64,000 nucleotides of DNA from Burkholderiaceae bacterium (GCA_017856435.1 JAFMFB010000003.1:1-64000), one strand, 5' to 3'; positions 47,483-58,377 are shown, counted from the stretch's first letter. The notes: generated by a model not told the origin, from the sequence alone. Translations and numbers: made by a program.

Positions 47483-48814
47483 TCATGACTTGCTAACGTC
47501 CTGCAGACGCATCTCGGCGGCGCGGGCGTGGGCCTGCAAGCCCTCACCGTGCGCCAGGACGGAGGCAATTTTGCCCAGCGTCTGGGCGCCCAGTTCGCTG
47601 ACTTCGATCAGGCTGCTGCGCTTCTGAAAATCATAGACACCCAACGGGGAGGAAAAGCGAGCCGTACCACTGGTGGGCAGCACATGGTTGGGGCCCGCAC
47701 AATAGTCCCCCAGGGACTCACTGGTCCAGGCACCTAGAAAAATGGCGCCGGCATGCCTGAGCAGCGGCTCCCATTGGTGCGGGTTGCCGCTGGAGACTTC
47801 CAGGTGCTCCGGGGCGATGCGGTTGGAAATGGCGCAAGCTTCTTGCATGTCACGCGTCTGGATCAAAGCCCCCCGGTCATTCAAGGACTTGGCAATGATC
47901 TCGCGCCTGGGCATGAGCGGTAACAATTGGTCCATCTCACGCTGAACTTGATCGAGGTAGGCGCCATCTGGGCAAAGCAGAATGCTTTGCGCCAGTTCAT
48001 CATGCTCGGCTTGCGAAAACAGATCCATGGCTACCCATTGGGCTGGCGTGGTCCCATCGGCCAGCACCAGAATTTCACTGGGGCCTGCAATCATGTCGAT
48101 GCCCACTCGCCCAAACACCCGCCGCTTGGCGCTGGCGACATAGGCGTTACCAGGGCCAGTGATCTTGTCCACCGCGGGCACGCTGCCAGTCCCATAGGCC
48201 AGCGCCGCCACAGCCTGGGCGCCACCAATGGTGTAAGCACGCGACACACCTGCAACAAAGGCTGCTGCCAAAACCAGCTGATTTTTTTCCCCTTTGGGCG
48301 TGGGTACGACCATGATGATTTCACCCACGCCGGCGACATGGGCTGGGATCGCATTCATCAGCACGGACGAGGGGTAGGCAGCTTTGCCACCCGGCACATA
48401 AATACCAACCCGGTCCAATGGTGTCACCTTCTGCCCAAGCAAGGTGCCATCGGCATCATGGTAGCTCCAGCTCTCACCACTGGCACGCTTTTGTGCCTCA
48501 TGGTAGCTACGCACCCGAAGCGCGGCTGCCTGCAAGGCCTCGCGTTGCGTTACTGGCAGAGCGTCGAAGGCCGCTTTGAGTTCGGCCTGACTCAGCTCCA
48601 ACTGGCTGACCGTCGTGGCCTGCAAGCCATCAAAGCGAGCCGTGTAATCAAGGACAGCGGCATCGCCACGCTGGCGGACATCGGCCAGAATGTCTGCGAC
48701 CCGGCTTTCAATCGCCGCATCGGTCTCGCCAGACCAGTGCAGGCGTTGCCGAAAGCGATCCTCGAAATCCTTGTCCAGCGTTGACAGGCGCAAGGGGCGT
48801 GCAGACTGGCTCAT
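47483..48814 (-). CDS. hisD: Histidinol dehydrogenase
   Basis: A 443-residue zinc-dependent enzyme for the last two oxidation steps. [46 protein letters not shown] and the metal/substrate site [10 protein letters not shown] are visible, and [16 protein letters not shown] is near the C-terminus. It overlaps hisG by ATGA. Confidence 0.97.
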   Translation of the reverse strand: MSQSARPLRLSTLDKDFEDRFRQRLHWSGETDAAIESRVADILADVRQRGDAAVLDYTARFDGLQATTVSQLELSQAELKAAFDALPVTQREALQAAALRVRSYHEAQKRASGESWSYHDADGTLLGQKVTPLDRVGIYVPGGKAAYPSSVLMNAIPAHVAGVGEIIMVVPTPKGEKNQLVLAAAFVAGVSRAYTIGGAQAVAALAYGTGSVPAVDKITGPGNAYVASAKRRVFGRVGIDMIAGPSEILVLADGTTPAQWVAMDLFSQAEHDELAQSILLCPDGAYLDQVQREMDQLLPLMPRREIIAKSLNDRGALIQTRDMQEACAISNRIAPEHLEVSSGNPHQWEPLLRHAGAIFLGAWTSESLGDYCAGPNHVLPTSGTARFSSPLGVYDFQKRSSLIEVSELGAQTLGKIASVLAHGEGLQAHARAAEMRLQDVSKS

Positions 48815-49452
48815 GCCTGCTCCAAGGCCCCGGCAAATGCATCAATGATCCGTCGCAAAGGAACTTGCTTGAGCTTGAGAGAGGCCTGATTGACCACGAG
48901 TCGGGACGAGATGTCCATGATGTGCTCAACCTCAACCAAATGATTGGCTTTGAGTGTGTTGCCTGTTGAAACCAAATCCACAATGGCATCCGCCAGCCCG
49001 GTCAGAGGAGCCAGTTCCATGCTGCCGTAGAGTTTGATCAGATCAACATGAACACCCTTGGTGGCAAAAAATTCTCTGGCAATGCCCACATACTTGGTGG
49101 CCACACTCAGTCGTGAGCCCTGGCGCACAGCAGCCGCATAGTCAAAACCCTCGCGCACTGCGACGCTGATCCTGCACTTGGCAATTTGCAGATCTAGCGG
49201 CTGATACAGGCCATCGCCACCATGTTCAAGCAAGGTATCCAGCCCGGTGATGCCCAGATCGGCACCCCCATACTGCACATAGGTCGGCACATCAGTGGCG
49301 CGAACCAGCACCACCCTCACATCAGGCTGGTTGGTGGCGAGAATGAGTTTTCGGGTTTTCTCCGGATCGTCGAGCACTTGAATGCCAGCCGCCTTCAGCA
49401 GTGGCAAGGTTTCCTCAAAGATTCGTCCTTTGGACAGGGCAAGGGTGATCAT
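48811..49452 (-). CDS. hisG: ATP phosphoribosyltransferase, short form
   Basis: A 213-residue catalytic subunit for the first step of histidine synthesis. [37 protein letters not shown] and [16 protein letters not shown] are family motifs. It lacks the C-terminal regulatory domain of the long form, so it should need HisZ, whose gene is not in the window. It lies 105 bp after murA. Confidence 0.97.
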   Translation of the reverse strand: MITLALSKGRIFEETLPLLKAAGIQVLDDPEKTRKLILATNQPDVRVVLVRATDVPTYVQYGGADLGITGLDTLLEHGGDGLYQPLDLQIAKCRISVAVREGFDYAAAVRQGSRLSVATKYVGIAREFFATKGVHVDLIKLYGSMELAPLTGLADAIVDLVSTGNTLKANHLVEVEHIMDISSRLVVNQASLKLKQVPLRRIIDAFAGALEQA

Positions 49453-49557
49453 CAGCGAGATTTTCTCATGGGCAGCAAATCAAACCGAAATGGATCGGAT
49501 CGGATGAAGGGAAAACACTGAAAACATGCCGGCAAGCAAATGCTTCGGGTTAGGAGC

Positions 49558-50823
49558 TTATTTCACGCGCTCGATCGCTGCTCCCAGTTTGGCCAGCTTG
49601 GCTTCCATCCGGTCATAACCGCGGTCGAGGTGATAAATACGGTCCACCTGCGTCTCGCCATCGGCAACCAGGCCGGCGATCACCAGGCTGGCGGATGCCC
49701 GCAGATCGGTGGCCATTACGGTTGCCCCCGACAGCTGAGGCACACCTTCCACCACGGCCATATTGCCTTCAATCTGAATTTTGGCGCCAAGACGAACCAG
49801 CTCGTTGACATGCATGAAACGGTTCTCAAAAATAGTCTCGGAGATCTTGGCCGTACCTTGAGCGATGCAATTGATCGCCATGAATTGAGCCTGCATGTCC
49901 GTTGGGAAGCCCGGGTATTCTGTGGTTCGAAAACTCTGGGCCAGTAGTTGGCCATTGGACTGGATACGAATACCGTCATCCCTGGCAGTAACATTCGCGC
50001 CAGCCGCAACCAGTTTTTCGATGACCGCGTCGAGATGGTCAGCGCGCCCATGCCGCAAAAACACATCCCCCCCAGTCGCAGCGACCGCGCAAAGAAAGGT
50101 GCCCGTTTCAATGCGGTCGGCTACGACCTGATGGGTGCAGCCCTTCAGAGCAGGCACGCCCTGGATGTGAATACGACTGGTGCCATGACCCTCGATCCGC
50201 GCCCCCATGCTGATGAGCATTTCGGCCAGGTCAGGAATCTCCGGTTCCTGGGCTGCATTTTCCAGAACGGTTTCACCCTCAGCCAGGCAAGCTGCCATCA
50301 GGAGGTTTTCAGTGCCTGTGACGGTCACCATGTCAGTGGTAATTCGGGCTCCCTTCAGCCGGGTTCTTGCGGGGGGCAGGGAGGCAAGCATGTACCCATG
50401 CTCGACTGAAATTTGGGCGCCCATGGCCTGCAAACCCTTGATGTGCTGATCCACCGGACGCGAACCGATTGCACACCCTCCGGGTAGGGAGACCCGGGCC
50501 CGGCCGAACCGCGCCAAGAGGGGGCCGAGCGCCAGAACCGAGGCCCGCATGGTCTTGACCAACTCATAGGGCGCCTCGGGCTTGTCCAGTTGGGCGGCAT
50601 TCAGACGCACTGTGCCATCCTGGCCCTGCTCAACGCTGACCCCCATATTTCGAATCAACTTGAGCATGGTGGCCACATCCTGCAGTCGCGGCACATTCTG
50701 CAGTGTGACCTCCTGGGAACTGAGCAAGGCAGCACACAACTCAGGCAATGCGGCATTCTTGGCGCCGGAAATTTGCACCTCGCCGTGCAACTCAACCCCA
50801 CCCCGAATGCGTAATTTATCCAT
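49558..50823 (-). CDS. murA: UDP-N-acetylglucosamine 1-carboxyvinyltransferase
   Basis: A 421-residue enzyme that transfers enolpyruvate to UDP-GlcNAc, the first committed step of peptidoglycan synthesis. [20 protein letters not shown] is the N-terminus, [16 protein letters not shown] follows, and [19 protein letters not shown] has the Cys targeted by fosfomycin. Fosfomycin sensitivity at this site is therefore expected. The ATG at 50823 is preferred over a GTG two codons upstream. It is 6 bp after ibaG. Confidence 0.97.
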   Translation of the reverse strand: MDKLRIRGGVELHGEVQISGAKNAALPELCAALLSSQEVTLQNVPRLQDVATMLKLIRNMGVSVEQGQDGTVRLNAAQLDKPEAPYELVKTMRASVLALGPLLARFGRARVSLPGGCAIGSRPVDQHIKGLQAMGAQISVEHGYMLASLPPARTRLKGARITTDMVTVTGTENLLMAACLAEGETVLENAAQEPEIPDLAEMLISMGARIEGHGTSRIHIQGVPALKGCTHQVVADRIETGTFLCAVAATGGDVFLRHGRADHLDAVIEKLVAAGANVTARDDGIRIQSNGQLLAQSFRTTEYPGFPTDMQAQFMAINCIAQGTAKISETIFENRFMHVNELVRLGAKIQIEGNMAVVEGVPQLSGATVMATDLRASASLVIAGLVADGETQVDRIYHLDRGYDRMEAKLAKLGAAIERVK

Positions 50824-50829
50824 GGCCAC

Positions 50830-51069
50830 TCACTGCAATTCGGCCCACTCGGCGGGGGTGTAGGTTTTCATGGACAAGGCATGCACCTCGTCGGTCTGCA
50901 TCCTGCCCCCCAGCGTGGCATAGACGAGTTGGTGACGCTGGATGGCCCGCTTACCCAAAAACTCGGCAGAGACGATCGTCGCATACCAATGACGGCCGTC
51001 GCCGGTGAGTTCAACCTGCTCACAATTCAGACCGGAGGTGATCAGGGACTTGAGTTCGTCTGCAGTCAT
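50830..51069 (-). CDS. ibaG: BolA/IbaG-family protein
   Basis: A 79-residue BolA-fold protein. CEQVELTGDGRHWYATIVSA and RHQLVYATLGGRMQTDEVHA carry the conserved His that, with a monothiol glutaredoxin, can bind a 2Fe-2S cluster. Position directly before murA is the known IbaG location. The start at 51069 is by homology. Confidence 0.9.
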   Translation of the reverse strand: MTADELKSLITSGLNCEQVELTGDGRHWYATIVSAEFLGKRAIQRHQLVYATLGGRMQTDEVHALSMKTYTPAEWAELQ

Positions 51070-51080
51070 GCTATTTGTTC

Positions 51081-51836
51081 TTACCCTCTGATCTTGTAAC
51101 CAATGCGAAGCAGATGAACGGCCAGTCCCGCCACCGCCAGCAACGCGCTGCCCACGATGAAAAGGCTCAGCCATGGTGATGTATCACTGACGCCGAAGAA
51201 GCCATAGCGGAACCCGTCGATCATGTAGAAGAAAGGGTTGAGATGACTGATCTGCTGCCAAAACGTTGGCAGGGAATGGATTGAATAAAACACACCGCTC
51301 AAAAATGTCATAGGCATGATGATGAAGTTCTGAAAAGCGGCGAGCTGATCGAATTTCTCCGCCCACAAGCCAGCGATCAGCCCAAGGGTGCCTAGCAAGG
51401 CGGCCCCCATCAGGGCAAACACGAGAACCCACAAGGGGGCGGCAAAATGGGGTTCCACAAAAAAGACCGTTGCCAGGTAGACGCCCCCTCCTACCAAAAG
51501 TCCACGCATCAGCGAGGAGCCCACATAAGCAAAAAACCAGGCCCAATGGGACAGCGGCGTCAGAAGCAAAAACACCAGATTACCCATGATTTTGCTCTGA
51601 ATCATGGAAGAGGAACTGTTGGCAAATGCATTCTGCAGCACGCTCATCATGACCAGACCAGGGATCAGAAAAGCGGTATAGCTGATGCGGTCATACACCT
51701 TGACATGATCTTCCAGTACATGACCAAAAATCAGCAGGTAAAGAATTGCTGTCAGGACTGGGGCGGCGATGGTTTGAAAGCTAACCTTCCAAAAGCGCAG
51801 CACCTCCTTGTAGAGCAGGGTTTTCCAGCCGGTCAT
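51081..51836 (-). CDS. ABC-2 type transporter permease
   Basis: A 251-residue membrane protein with six segments. LLYKEVLRFWKVSFQTIAAP and LIPGLVMMSVLQNAFANSSS match the YadH/ABC-2 family, and GVFYSIHSLPTFWQQISHLNP near the end is the typical re-entrant region. ATGA overlap with the ATPase gene sets the start. The exported molecule is unknown. Confidence 0.9.
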   Translation of the reverse strand: MTGWKTLLYKEVLRFWKVSFQTIAAPVLTAILYLLIFGHVLEDHVKVYDRISYTAFLIPGLVMMSVLQNAFANSSSSMIQSKIMGNLVFLLLTPLSHWAWFFAYVGSSLMRGLLVGGGVYLATVFFVEPHFAAPLWVLVFALMGAALLGTLGLIAGLWAEKFDQLAAFQNFIIMPMTFLSGVFYSIHSLPTFWQQISHLNPFFYMIDGFRYGFFGVSDTSPWLSLFIVGSALLAVAGLAVHLLRIGYKIRG

Positions 51837-52801
51837 TGAGCTGACTCCCGCCAACTATTTCCCGCCTGTGAAGAGGATGTCTTGCCGGCCATGACCTCTA
51901 GAAATACGTCTTCCAGATCAGCTTTGGTGATTTCAACATCTTCAACCTGGAGACCGGCTTCACGCACAGCCGAAAGGTAGCCTTCGATCTCGCGGGCGTC
52001 ATGCGCTGAAAACTGGGCAATACGACCCGTGACCCGAGCCCGTGAAGCCAGATCTGCCGGCAATTCGCCGTCAAGTTTGAGTCGCAACACATGGCTTGAG
52101 GCGGCCTTGAGCAAATCGCTGGTTCGCTCCAGCGCAACCACGCGCCCGGCCTTGAGCATGGCAACGCGCCCACACAGGGCTTCAGCTTCTTCCAGGTAGT
52201 GAGTGGTCAGCAATACGGTATGACCCGACTTGTTGAGACGCGCGATAAATTGCCACAGCGTCTGCCGTAACTCGACATCCACCCCTGCTGTAGGTTCATC
52301 CAGCACAATGACCGGCGGTTTGTGTACCAGTGCTTGTGCCACCAGAACCCGCCGCTTCATGCCGCCGGAAAGTTGGCGCATATTGGCATCGGCTTTGTCT
52401 GCCAGGCCCAAGCTGTGCAGGAGCTCATCTATCCAGGCGTCATTGCCCTTGCAGCCGAAGTAGCCCGACTGGATTCGCAGGGCCTCTCGAACATTGAAAA
52501 ATGGATCAAACACCAGCTCCTGAGGCACGACTCCCAGAAGTTGCCGGGCCCTGGCGTAGTCAGCCTGGACATCATGACCGTGTACGCTGACTTTACCGGC
52601 ACTGGCCCGCAAGAGTCCGGCCAGAATGCTGATCAGGGTGGTCTTGCCAGCGCCGTTGGGCCCCAGCAGACCAAAAAACTCTCCTTGCTCAATGGTCAGA
52701 TTGACATCGTCCAAAGCCTTGAGCACGGTGCCTGTCCCGGCTAAACCTCGGCGTGAAGAGTAGGTTTTTGAAACAGAACTGAAAGTAATGGCAGCAGGCA
52801 T
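51833..52801 (-). CDS. ABC transporter ATPase (YadG type)
   Basis: A 322-residue nucleotide-binding subunit. Walker A GLLGPNGAGKTTLISILAGL, signature LSGGMKRRVLVAQAL, Walker B VIVLDEPTAGVD and the switch His TTHYLEEAEAL are intact. A C-terminal extension of about 90 residues follows. It pairs with the downstream ABC-2 permease. It lies between mlaB and ibaG on the same strand. Confidence 0.93.
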   Translation of the reverse strand: MPAAITFSSVSKTYSSRRGLAGTGTVLKALDDVNLTIEQGEFFGLLGPNGAGKTTLISILAGLLRASAGKVSVHGHDVQADYARARQLLGVVPQELVFDPFFNVREALRIQSGYFGCKGNDAWIDELLHSLGLADKADANMRQLSGGMKRRVLVAQALVHKPPVIVLDEPTAGVDVELRQTLWQFIARLNKSGHTVLLTTHYLEEAEALCGRVAMLKAGRVVALERTSDLLKAASSHVLRLKLDGELPADLASRARVTGRIAQFSAHDAREIEGYLSAVREAGLQVEDVEITKADLEDVFLEVMAGKTSSSQAGNSWRESAQ

Positions 52802-52839
52802 GAGAGCCGTGATTTTAACGGTCGGCTAAGCGAGTCTGG

Positions 52840-53109
52840 TCAGGCTGGCGGCAAGAGGTCGGCAACCCCGTAGAGCACTGCCAGATCAGCCAGTTGACCA
52901 CGCAGACCATGGAGCCGCAAAGACTTGCCCTGCCGCTCACAGGTTCGACGAAACTCGAGCAGGACTGACAAGGCGGAGGAGTCGAATCGTTGCAGGGATG
53001 AAGCATCCAGTTCCACCTGCGAGTCAGTTTGCTCGCCCAGAGATTGCTGCAACTTTTGCAGGCAGGCTCGGGCTTGCCGATGGGTCAGTTCCGCAGGAAG
53101 CTCCAACAT
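52840..53109 (-). CDS. mlaB: MlaB-like STAS domain protein
   Basis: An 89-residue STAS protein that stabilises the MlaFE transporter. DASSLQRFDSSALSVLLEF carries the conserved Ser of the STAS loop, and LRLHGLRGQLADLAVLYGV is the C-terminal helix region. It begins 3 bp after mlaC. Confidence 0.85.
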   Translation of the reverse strand: MLELPAELTHRQARACLQKLQQSLGEQTDSQVELDASSLQRFDSSALSVLLEFRRTCERQGKSLRLHGLRGQLADLAVLYGVADLLPPA

Positions 53110-53112
53110 GAC

Positions 53113-53751
53113 TCAGGTTTTCTTGGCGTTGGCCTTGTTGCGCTCAACCAGACTGGCGATCAGCCCATCTATACCCTTGACTGAAATTTCCTGGGCAAAC
53201 TGGCTGCGGTAGGTTTCGACCAGCCAGACTCCCAGCACATTAAGGTTGTAGATCATCCAACCCGTCCCTTGGCCTGGTGTTTTCTCCAGACGATATTCCA
53301 GCTGTACCGGATCACCCCGGCCCTTGATTTCGCTGCGCACCAGGACCTCGCGGTCGGTCGCAGCAGCTCTCAGGGGCTTGATCGCCACACTCAATTCGCT
53401 GACCTGGTTGATGGCGCCTGCGTAAGTTCGCACCAGAAGGGTTTTGAATTCTTCCTGCAGACGCCGTCGCTGCTCGGGGCTTGCCTGTCGCCAACCCGGG
53501 CCAACGGCTGAAGCCGTCATACGCTGGAAATTGACATTGGGCATGATTTTCGAATCAACCAATGCAATGATTCTGGTGAGGTCACCATTTTGCAGCGCCG
53601 GATCAGCACGGATAGCTTGCAGCACCTCGTTGGACAGGCGCAGGACCATCGCGTCAGGTGCCTCGTCGGCAGCCTGGGCATTGCCCAGGGCCAAACAAGC
53701 CAGGCTGCCCATCAGCAATGACAAAAGCTGGTTTACTAATCGACGCAACAC
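53113..53751 (-). CDS. mlaC: MlaC phospholipid-binding periplasmic protein
   Basis: A 212-residue shuttle between MlaA and MlaFEDB. The likely GTG start at 53751 has GGAG upstream and gives a signal peptide (residues ~1-27, LSLLMGSLACLALGNAQAA). MPNVNFQRMTASAVGPGWRQ and FKTLLVRTYAGAI are the MlaC pattern, with YNLNVLGVWLVETYRSQFAQ toward the end. A frame open to 53811 would bury the signal peptide. Confidence 0.93.
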   Translation of the reverse strand: MLRRLVNQLLSLLMGSLACLALGNAQAADEAPDAMVLRLSNEVLQAIRADPALQNGDLTRIIALVDSKIMPNVNFQRMTASAVGPGWRQASPEQRRRLQEEFKTLLVRTYAGAINQVSELSVAIKPLRAAATDREVLVRSEIKGRGDPVQLEYRLEKTPGQGTGWMIYNLNVLGVWLVETYRSQFAQEISVKGIDGLIASLVERNKANAKKT

Positions 53752-53834
53752 GCTCGTAACTCCAGAAGTGATTTCAAGCCAGGTAACGCCTGACTCGCAT
53801 AAAAAGTGCACCGGATGCGCCCGTATTATCGGGC

Positions 53835-54617
53835 TTACTTACCTTCAGTGCCAAAGCTCTCAGGTTGAGGCTCTTCTGGCGGGTTGCCATCAAATACCTG
53901 GTTTCTGCGACGTTGCAGGTAGGCGTCCCGCACAAATGTGTATTTATCCAGCGCCGCCTCCTCCATCAACTGGCCCAGGCTCAACAATTTGGCCCGTTTA
54001 TCTACCAGCCTCAGAGCCGATAAGGAATTGCGTAGGGCGATATCGTCTTGTTGAACCACAAGATCGCCACGCCACTCAACCGGCAAGGCCACGGTATCGC
54101 GCAGGGTGGAGGGACCCAGGAGGGGCAGAACGACGTAGGGGCCAGTACCGACCCCCCAATAGCCCAGCGTTTGGCCAAAATCTTCGCTATAGCGTTCAAT
54201 CCCCATCTCGGTAGCCACATCCAATATTCCGGCCAGCCCGATGGTGGTATTGACAGCCACCCGCATGAAGCTGCTTGCCGTCCCCTCGCCCTTGAGTTGC
54301 AACAGGTTGTTGACCACTGACCAGGCATCTTCAAGATTGCCAAAAAAATTGCCGACCCCCCGCCGCACCAGATTGGGGACCAGGTTGCGATAGGTGGTGG
54401 CAACGGGCTTGAGAACCGACTTGTCAAGCGCGTCGTTGAAGTCAAACATGGTGCGGTTGAAAGGCTCCAGCGGGTCCACCGGATTGGCGTGGGGGCCACT
54501 GGCACACCCACCCAGGACCAAGGCCAGTGTTACAGCCAGCATGCCCAGGCCGACCCGCCTGGCAAGGCTGGCCACCCATGCTGAGAAGAGTCCTGGTAAG
54601 CGGGCCGATCCAGACAT
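53835..54617 (-). CDS. mlaA: MlaA (VacJ) outer-membrane lipoprotein
   Basis: A 260-residue lipoprotein that removes phospholipids from the outer leaflet. The lipobox LGGC puts Cys at residue 38. DPLEPFNRTMFDFNDALDKS, GNFFGNLEDAW and the motif LGYWGVGTGPYVVLPLLGPS are diagnostic. TAATG overlap with mlaD sets the start, though it leaves a long n-region; an internal Met at residue 26 is an alternative. In E. coli mlaA is unlinked, whereas here it lies in the mla operon. Confidence 0.94.
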   Translation of the reverse strand: MSGSARLPGLFSAWVASLARRVGLGMLAVTLALVLGGCASGPHANPVDPLEPFNRTMFDFNDALDKSVLKPVATTYRNLVPNLVRRGVGNFFGNLEDAWSVVNNLLQLKGEGTASSFMRVAVNTTIGLAGILDVATEMGIERYSEDFGQTLGYWGVGTGPYVVLPLLGPSTLRDTVALPVEWRGDLVVQQDDIALRNSLSALRLVDKRAKLLSLGQLMEEAALDKYTFVRDAYLQRRRNQVFDGNPPEEPQPESFGTEGK

Positions 54618-55096
54618 TATTTGTTGGCCCCTCCCGAACCACCCTCGGCGGCCTTGCTGTAGAGAAACTGCCCGATCAAATTCTCCAGCACGACGGCGGA
54701 TTGGGTCGCCGTGACCACATCCCCATCGACCAGGTTTTTGTCGTCGGCACCGGCCTCGATCCCGACGTACTGGTCTCCCAGCAAGCCGCTGGTCAGTATC
54801 TTGAGCGAGCTGTCCTTGGGAAAACTGTAGCGCTTCTCCAGCGCCAGCAATACTCTGGCCTGAAAGGTCTTGTCATCAAAGGTAATCGATTCAACCCGCC
54901 CGACCACCACACCGCCGCTGCGAACCGCTGATTTGGGCTTGAGGCCGCCAATATTTACGAATTTGGCCTCAACCTGGTAAGTGGGCTGAAAACTCAGGTT
55001 GAGAAGATTGGCTGCCTGCAGCGCCAGAAAAAGAATGGCGGCAGCACCGACCAGCACAAACAGACCGACCCAAAGATCATTTTTAGAGCGTTGCAT
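54617..55096 (-). CDS. mlaD: MlaD MCE-domain protein
   Basis: A 159-residue inner-membrane protein with one N-terminal helix (LWVGLFVLVGAAAILFLALQ) and a single MCE domain, with FVNIGGLKPKSAVRSGGVVV and LTSGLLGDQYVGIEAGA. It forms a hexameric ring for lipid passage. The C-terminal helix ends near FLYSKAAEG. Confidence 0.95.
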   Translation of the reverse strand: MQRSKNDLWVGLFVLVGAAAILFLALQAANLLNLSFQPTYQVEAKFVNIGGLKPKSAVRSGGVVVGRVESITFDDKTFQARVLLALEKRYSFPKDSSLKILTSGLLGDQYVGIEAGADDKNLVDGDVVTATQSAVVLENLIGQFLYSKAAEGGSGGANK

Positions 55097-55161
55097 GTTT
55101 TTCCCTATTGAGTTCTCAGGCGGTGTTATCTAGCGAAACTATTGTTTTACAGCGATCAATA

Positions 55162-55944
55162 TCAAATGGTAAACATCATGGCGGTCAGGATGAAGTCCAG
55201 CCCCAGCACAGCCAGCGAGGCCATCACCACCGTGCGTGTGGTGGCACTGGAAACCCCCTCCGGGGTGGGTTGGGCCTCATAGCCCTGAAGCAGCGCCACA
55301 AAAGTCACGGTAAAACCAAACACCACACTCTTGATGATGCCATTGCCCACATCTTTCCAGACATCAACACCGCCCTGAATCTGACTCCAGAAAGCGCCGC
55401 CATCGACGCCAATCATCAGCACCCCGACCACCCAACCGCCAATAATGCCCATCGCACTGAAGACCCCGGCCAACAAGGGCATGGCGATCACACCCCCCCA
55501 AAATCTCGGGGCCAGAACGCGCTGTACCGGATCCACCGCCATCATTTCCATCACACTGATTTGCTCGCCCGCTTTCATCAGTCCGATTTCCGCGGTCAGT
55601 GAGGTGCCGGCGCGGCCGGCAAAGAGCAGGGCCGTTACTACCGGGCCCAATTCCCTGACCAGGCTGAGAGTGACCAACAATCCCAGGGCCTCGGTAGAGC
55701 CATAGCGCTGCAGCGTGTAGTACCCCTGCAGGCCAAACACAAAACCGACAAACAGGCCTGAGACCGCAATGATTGCCAGCGAATAGTTGCCCAGGAAGTG
55801 AATCTGGTCGCGAACCAGCGAAAAACGACGCAGGCTGGCACCAAGAGTAGCTGATAGCTTGAGGAACAAGCGGGCTGCGTAACCAATATCGTCGAGCTTG
55901 CTGCGAACGCCATACCCGATATCCGATGGTTTGAGCCATTTCAT
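55162..55944 (-). CDS. mlaE: MlaE permease
   Basis: A 260-residue permease of the MlaE family. [20 protein letters not shown] with [20 protein letters not shown] is the diagnostic coupling region; about five hydrophobic segments are present. It overlaps mlaF by ATGA and is 65 bp before mlaD. Confidence 0.95.
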   Translation of the reverse strand: MKWLKPSDIGYGVRSKLDDIGYAARLFLKLSATLGASLRRFSLVRDQIHFLGNYSLAIIAVSGLFVGFVFGLQGYYTLQRYGSTEALGLLVTLSLVRELGPVVTALLFAGRAGTSLTAEIGLMKAGEQISVMEMMAVDPVQRVLAPRFWGGVIAMPLLAGVFSAMGIIGGWVVGVLMIGVDGGAFWSQIQGGVDVWKDVGNGIIKSVVFGFTVTFVALLQGYEAQPTPEGVSSATTRTVVMASLAVLGLDFILTAMMFTI

Positions 55945-56777
55945 AAAGCTGACCTCGCAGGATGGGCGACCGCAGTAAGCCCGAAGTCTTCCTCGACCGT
56001 AGCACCCGGGTAGTGAAATTGCACCGGCCCGTCCGACAGGGCATTGACATATTGGTAAATCAGTGGGTCCTTGCTTTGCCGAACCTGCTCAGGCGTCCCT
56101 TCCAGCGCCACCTTGCCGTTGGCCAGAATGATGACATGGTCGGCAATCCCAAAGGTCTGTTCCAGTTCGTGGGACACAAAGATGCTGGTCAGGCCCATGG
56201 CGTCGTTAAGATGCCGTATCAGGCGTGCAGCCGTCCCAAGGGAAATTGGATCGAGACCGGAGAACGGCTCGTCATACATCACCAGCTCCGGGTCCAGCGC
56301 GATGGCCCGAGCCAAGGCAATGCGGCGCGCCATGCCGCCTGAGACCTCGCTCGGCATCAGATCGCGCGCACCGCGAAGACCCACTGCATTGAGTTTCATC
56401 AACACAATGTCGCGAACCAGGGCTTCGGGAAGGTCGGTATGTTCACGCAGTGGAAAGGCAACATTCTCAAAGACATCTAGGTCAGCGAACAAGGCGCCAA
56501 ACTGAAACAACATGCCCATGCGACGGCGTGCCGCATAGAGACGCTCCTGATCCATCAGGGTGACATCGTCCCCATCAAACAGGAGTTCTCCTTTTTGAGC
56601 ACGGTTTTGCCCCCCAATCAAGCGAAGAACGGTCGTCTTGCCGCCACCAGAGGCCCCCATCAGGGCAGTGACCTTGCCGCGTGGCACGCGCATCGACACA
56701 TCATCCAGAATGATTCGATCGGAATACCCGAAGGTCAGGTTCCGTAGTTCGACAAGAGTGTCCGAATTCGTAGCCAT
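55941..56777 (-). CDS. mlaF: MlaF ATPase
   Basis: A 278-residue ABC ATPase. Walker [20 protein letters not shown], signature [17 protein letters not shown], Walker [14 protein letters not shown] and the switch VSHELEQ are all present. It is the first mla gene, 62 bp after gltD; a perfect palindrome lies 8 bp before its ATG and no clear Shine-Dalgarno is present. Confidence 0.95.
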   Translation of the reverse strand: MATNSDTLVELRNLTFGYSDRIILDDVSMRVPRGKVTALMGASGGGKTTVLRLIGGQNRAQKGELLFDGDDVTLMDQERLYAARRRMGMLFQFGALFADLDVFENVAFPLREHTDLPEALVRDIVLMKLNAVGLRGARDLMPSEVSGGMARRIALARAIALDPELVMYDEPFSGLDPISLGTAARLIRHLNDAMGLTSIFVSHELEQTFGIADHVIILANGKVALEGTPEQVRQSKDPLIYQYVNALSDGPVQFHYPGATVEEDFGLTAVAHPARSAL

Positions 56778-56785
56778 GAGAAAGC

Positions 56786-56809
56786 AGAAGCCGGAAATTT
56801 CCGGCTTCT
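56786..56809 (-). repeat. Perfect 24-bp palindrome between gltD and mlaF
   Basis: AGAAGCCGGAAA is followed directly by its reverse complement TTTCCGGCTTCT. On the transcript it can form a 9-bp stem with a 6-nt loop. It lies 30 bp after gltD and 8 bp before the mlaF start, followed by GCTTTCTC. It could be a terminator for gltBD, or it could restrict ribosome access to mlaF. Confidence 0.7.
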
Positions 56810-56839
56810 AGGATGATAAGGGATAGAACCAGCGCCAGT

Positions 56840-58306
56840 TCAACGCGGCAGGTTGCTCGAACCCATCAGGTATTCGTCGATCGCGCGGGCGGCCTGACGA
56901 CCTTCTCGAATGGCCCATACCACCAGGCTCTGGCCACGTCGCAAATCACCTGCAGCAAATACCTTGGGCGTACTGGTGGCATAGCCCCCCAGAGCGTCGG
57001 TTGAAGCCCGCGCATTGCCACGCGAATCCTTGTCCACCTTGAAACCATCCAGCAGGGTTGCCGCGGGGCTGGTAAAGCCCATGGCCAGCAACACCAGATC
57101 GGCCCGATACTCTTTCTCGGTGCCGGGTATCTCGACAAATTTGCCATCCTTCATGGTCACATGGACAGTCTTCAAGCCGGTCAGCTTGCCGTTCTTGCCG
57201 ACAAACTCCTTGGTAGAAATCGCAAACTCACGGGCACAGCCTTCTTCATGGCTGGAGCTGGTCCGTAATTTCAGCGGCCAGTAGGGCCAGACCAAGGGCT
57301 TGTCTTCCTGCTCGGGGGGCATCGGCATGACTTCAAATTGGGTCACACTGGCAGCACCATGCCGGTTGCTGGTACCAACACAGTCTGAACCCGTATCGCC
57401 GCCACCAATCACGATGACATGCATGCCATCAGCGCGGATCTGGTCTTTCATCCTGACACCAGCGTTGACACGATTTTGCTGCGGCAGGAACTCCATCGCA
57501 AAATGAATGCCCGAGAGATCACGCCCGGGCACGGGCAGGTCTCTGGATTGCTCAGCGCCCCCAGTCAGCAAGACCGCGTCATAGTCTTTCTTCAATTGGT
57601 CGGGGCTGATGACCTGCTTGGCCCAGTTGGTGATTTTGGAAGCCTCGGGCATCTCGCCAACCAAGGTGCCGGTCCTGAAGACAACCCCTTCCGCCTCCAT
57701 TTGCTGAACACGGCGGTCAATATGTTTCTTGTCGAACTTGAAGTCCGGAATGCCAAAACGCAGCAAACCACCAATCGTGTCGTTCTTTTCAAATACCGTG
57801 ACTTCATGCCCCGCTCGGGCCAACTGCTGAGCGGCCGCCATGCCTGCAGGCCCGGACCCTACGACCGCGATCTTTTTGCCGGTTTTTGTCTCAGCGGGCT
57901 GGGGCTTGACCCAACCATGCTCCCAGGCACGGTCGATGATGGCGTGCTCAATGGATTTGATGCCTACGGCATCATCATTGATGTTCAACGTGCATGCCGC
58001 CTCGCACGGGGCAGGGCAGACACGGCCGGTGAAATCAGGGAAGTTGTTGGTGCTGTGCAAAACTGCAATGGCATTTTGCCAGTCGCCACGGTAGACCAGA
58101 TCATTGAAGTCAGGAATGATGTTGTTGACCGGACATCCGCTGTTGCAGAAAGGTGTTCCGCAATCCATGCATCGCGCGCCCTGCAGTTTGGACTGCTCAT
58201 CGCTGAGTCCAATCACGAATTCCTGGTAGTTTTTCACGCGCTCGACGGCCGGCGTGTAGCCCTCCTCGATACGCTCATACTCCATAAAGCCTGTAACTTT
58301 TCCCAT
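56840..58306 (-). CDS. gltD: Glutamate synthase small subunit
   Basis: A 488-residue NADPH-binding flavoprotein. Fe-S cluster ligands lie in [17 protein letters not shown] and [23 protein letters not shown] motifs are [19 protein letters not shown] and [13 protein letters not shown]. It passes electrons to GltB. AGGAAAT is upstream of ATG. It is separated from gltB by 71 bp containing a hairpin. Confidence 0.96.
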   Translation of the reverse strand: MGKVTGFMEYERIEEGYTPAVERVKNYQEFVIGLSDEQSKLQGARCMDCGTPFCNSGCPVNNIIPDFNDLVYRGDWQNAIAVLHSTNNFPDFTGRVCPAPCEAACTLNINDDAVGIKSIEHAIIDRAWEHGWVKPQPAETKTGKKIAVVGSGPAGMAAAQQLARAGHEVTVFEKNDTIGGLLRFGIPDFKFDKKHIDRRVQQMEAEGVVFRTGTLVGEMPEASKITNWAKQVISPDQLKKDYDAVLLTGGAEQSRDLPVPGRDLSGIHFAMEFLPQQNRVNAGVRMKDQIRADGMHVIVIGGGDTGSDCVGTSNRHGAASVTQFEVMPMPPEQEDKPLVWPYWPLKLRTSSSHEEGCAREFAISTKEFVGKNGKLTGLKTVHVTMKDGKFVEIPGTEKEYRADLVLLAMGFTSPAATLLDGFKVDKDSRGNARASTDALGGYATSTPKVFAAGDLRRGQSLVVWAIREGRQAARAIDEYLMGSSNLPR

Positions 58307-58334
58307 GATATTTCCTGTCGATTCAGATGACGGC

Positions 58335-58366
58335 TGAGGGGCGGCAAATCTGCAGATTGCCCCTCA
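58335..58366 (-). repeat. Inverted repeat in gltB-gltD spacer
   Basis: TGAGGGGC and GCCCCTCA form an 8-bp stem around an inner AATCTGCAGATT palindrome. No T run follows. It may be an RNA processing or stability element that sets gltB/gltD ratios. Confidence 0.6.
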
Positions 58367-58377
58367 ATGCCAGAGTC

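Noticed and set aside
47927..48784. Open frame of 285 codons on the plus strand inside hisD
   Set aside because: Antisense to a fully conserved hisD.
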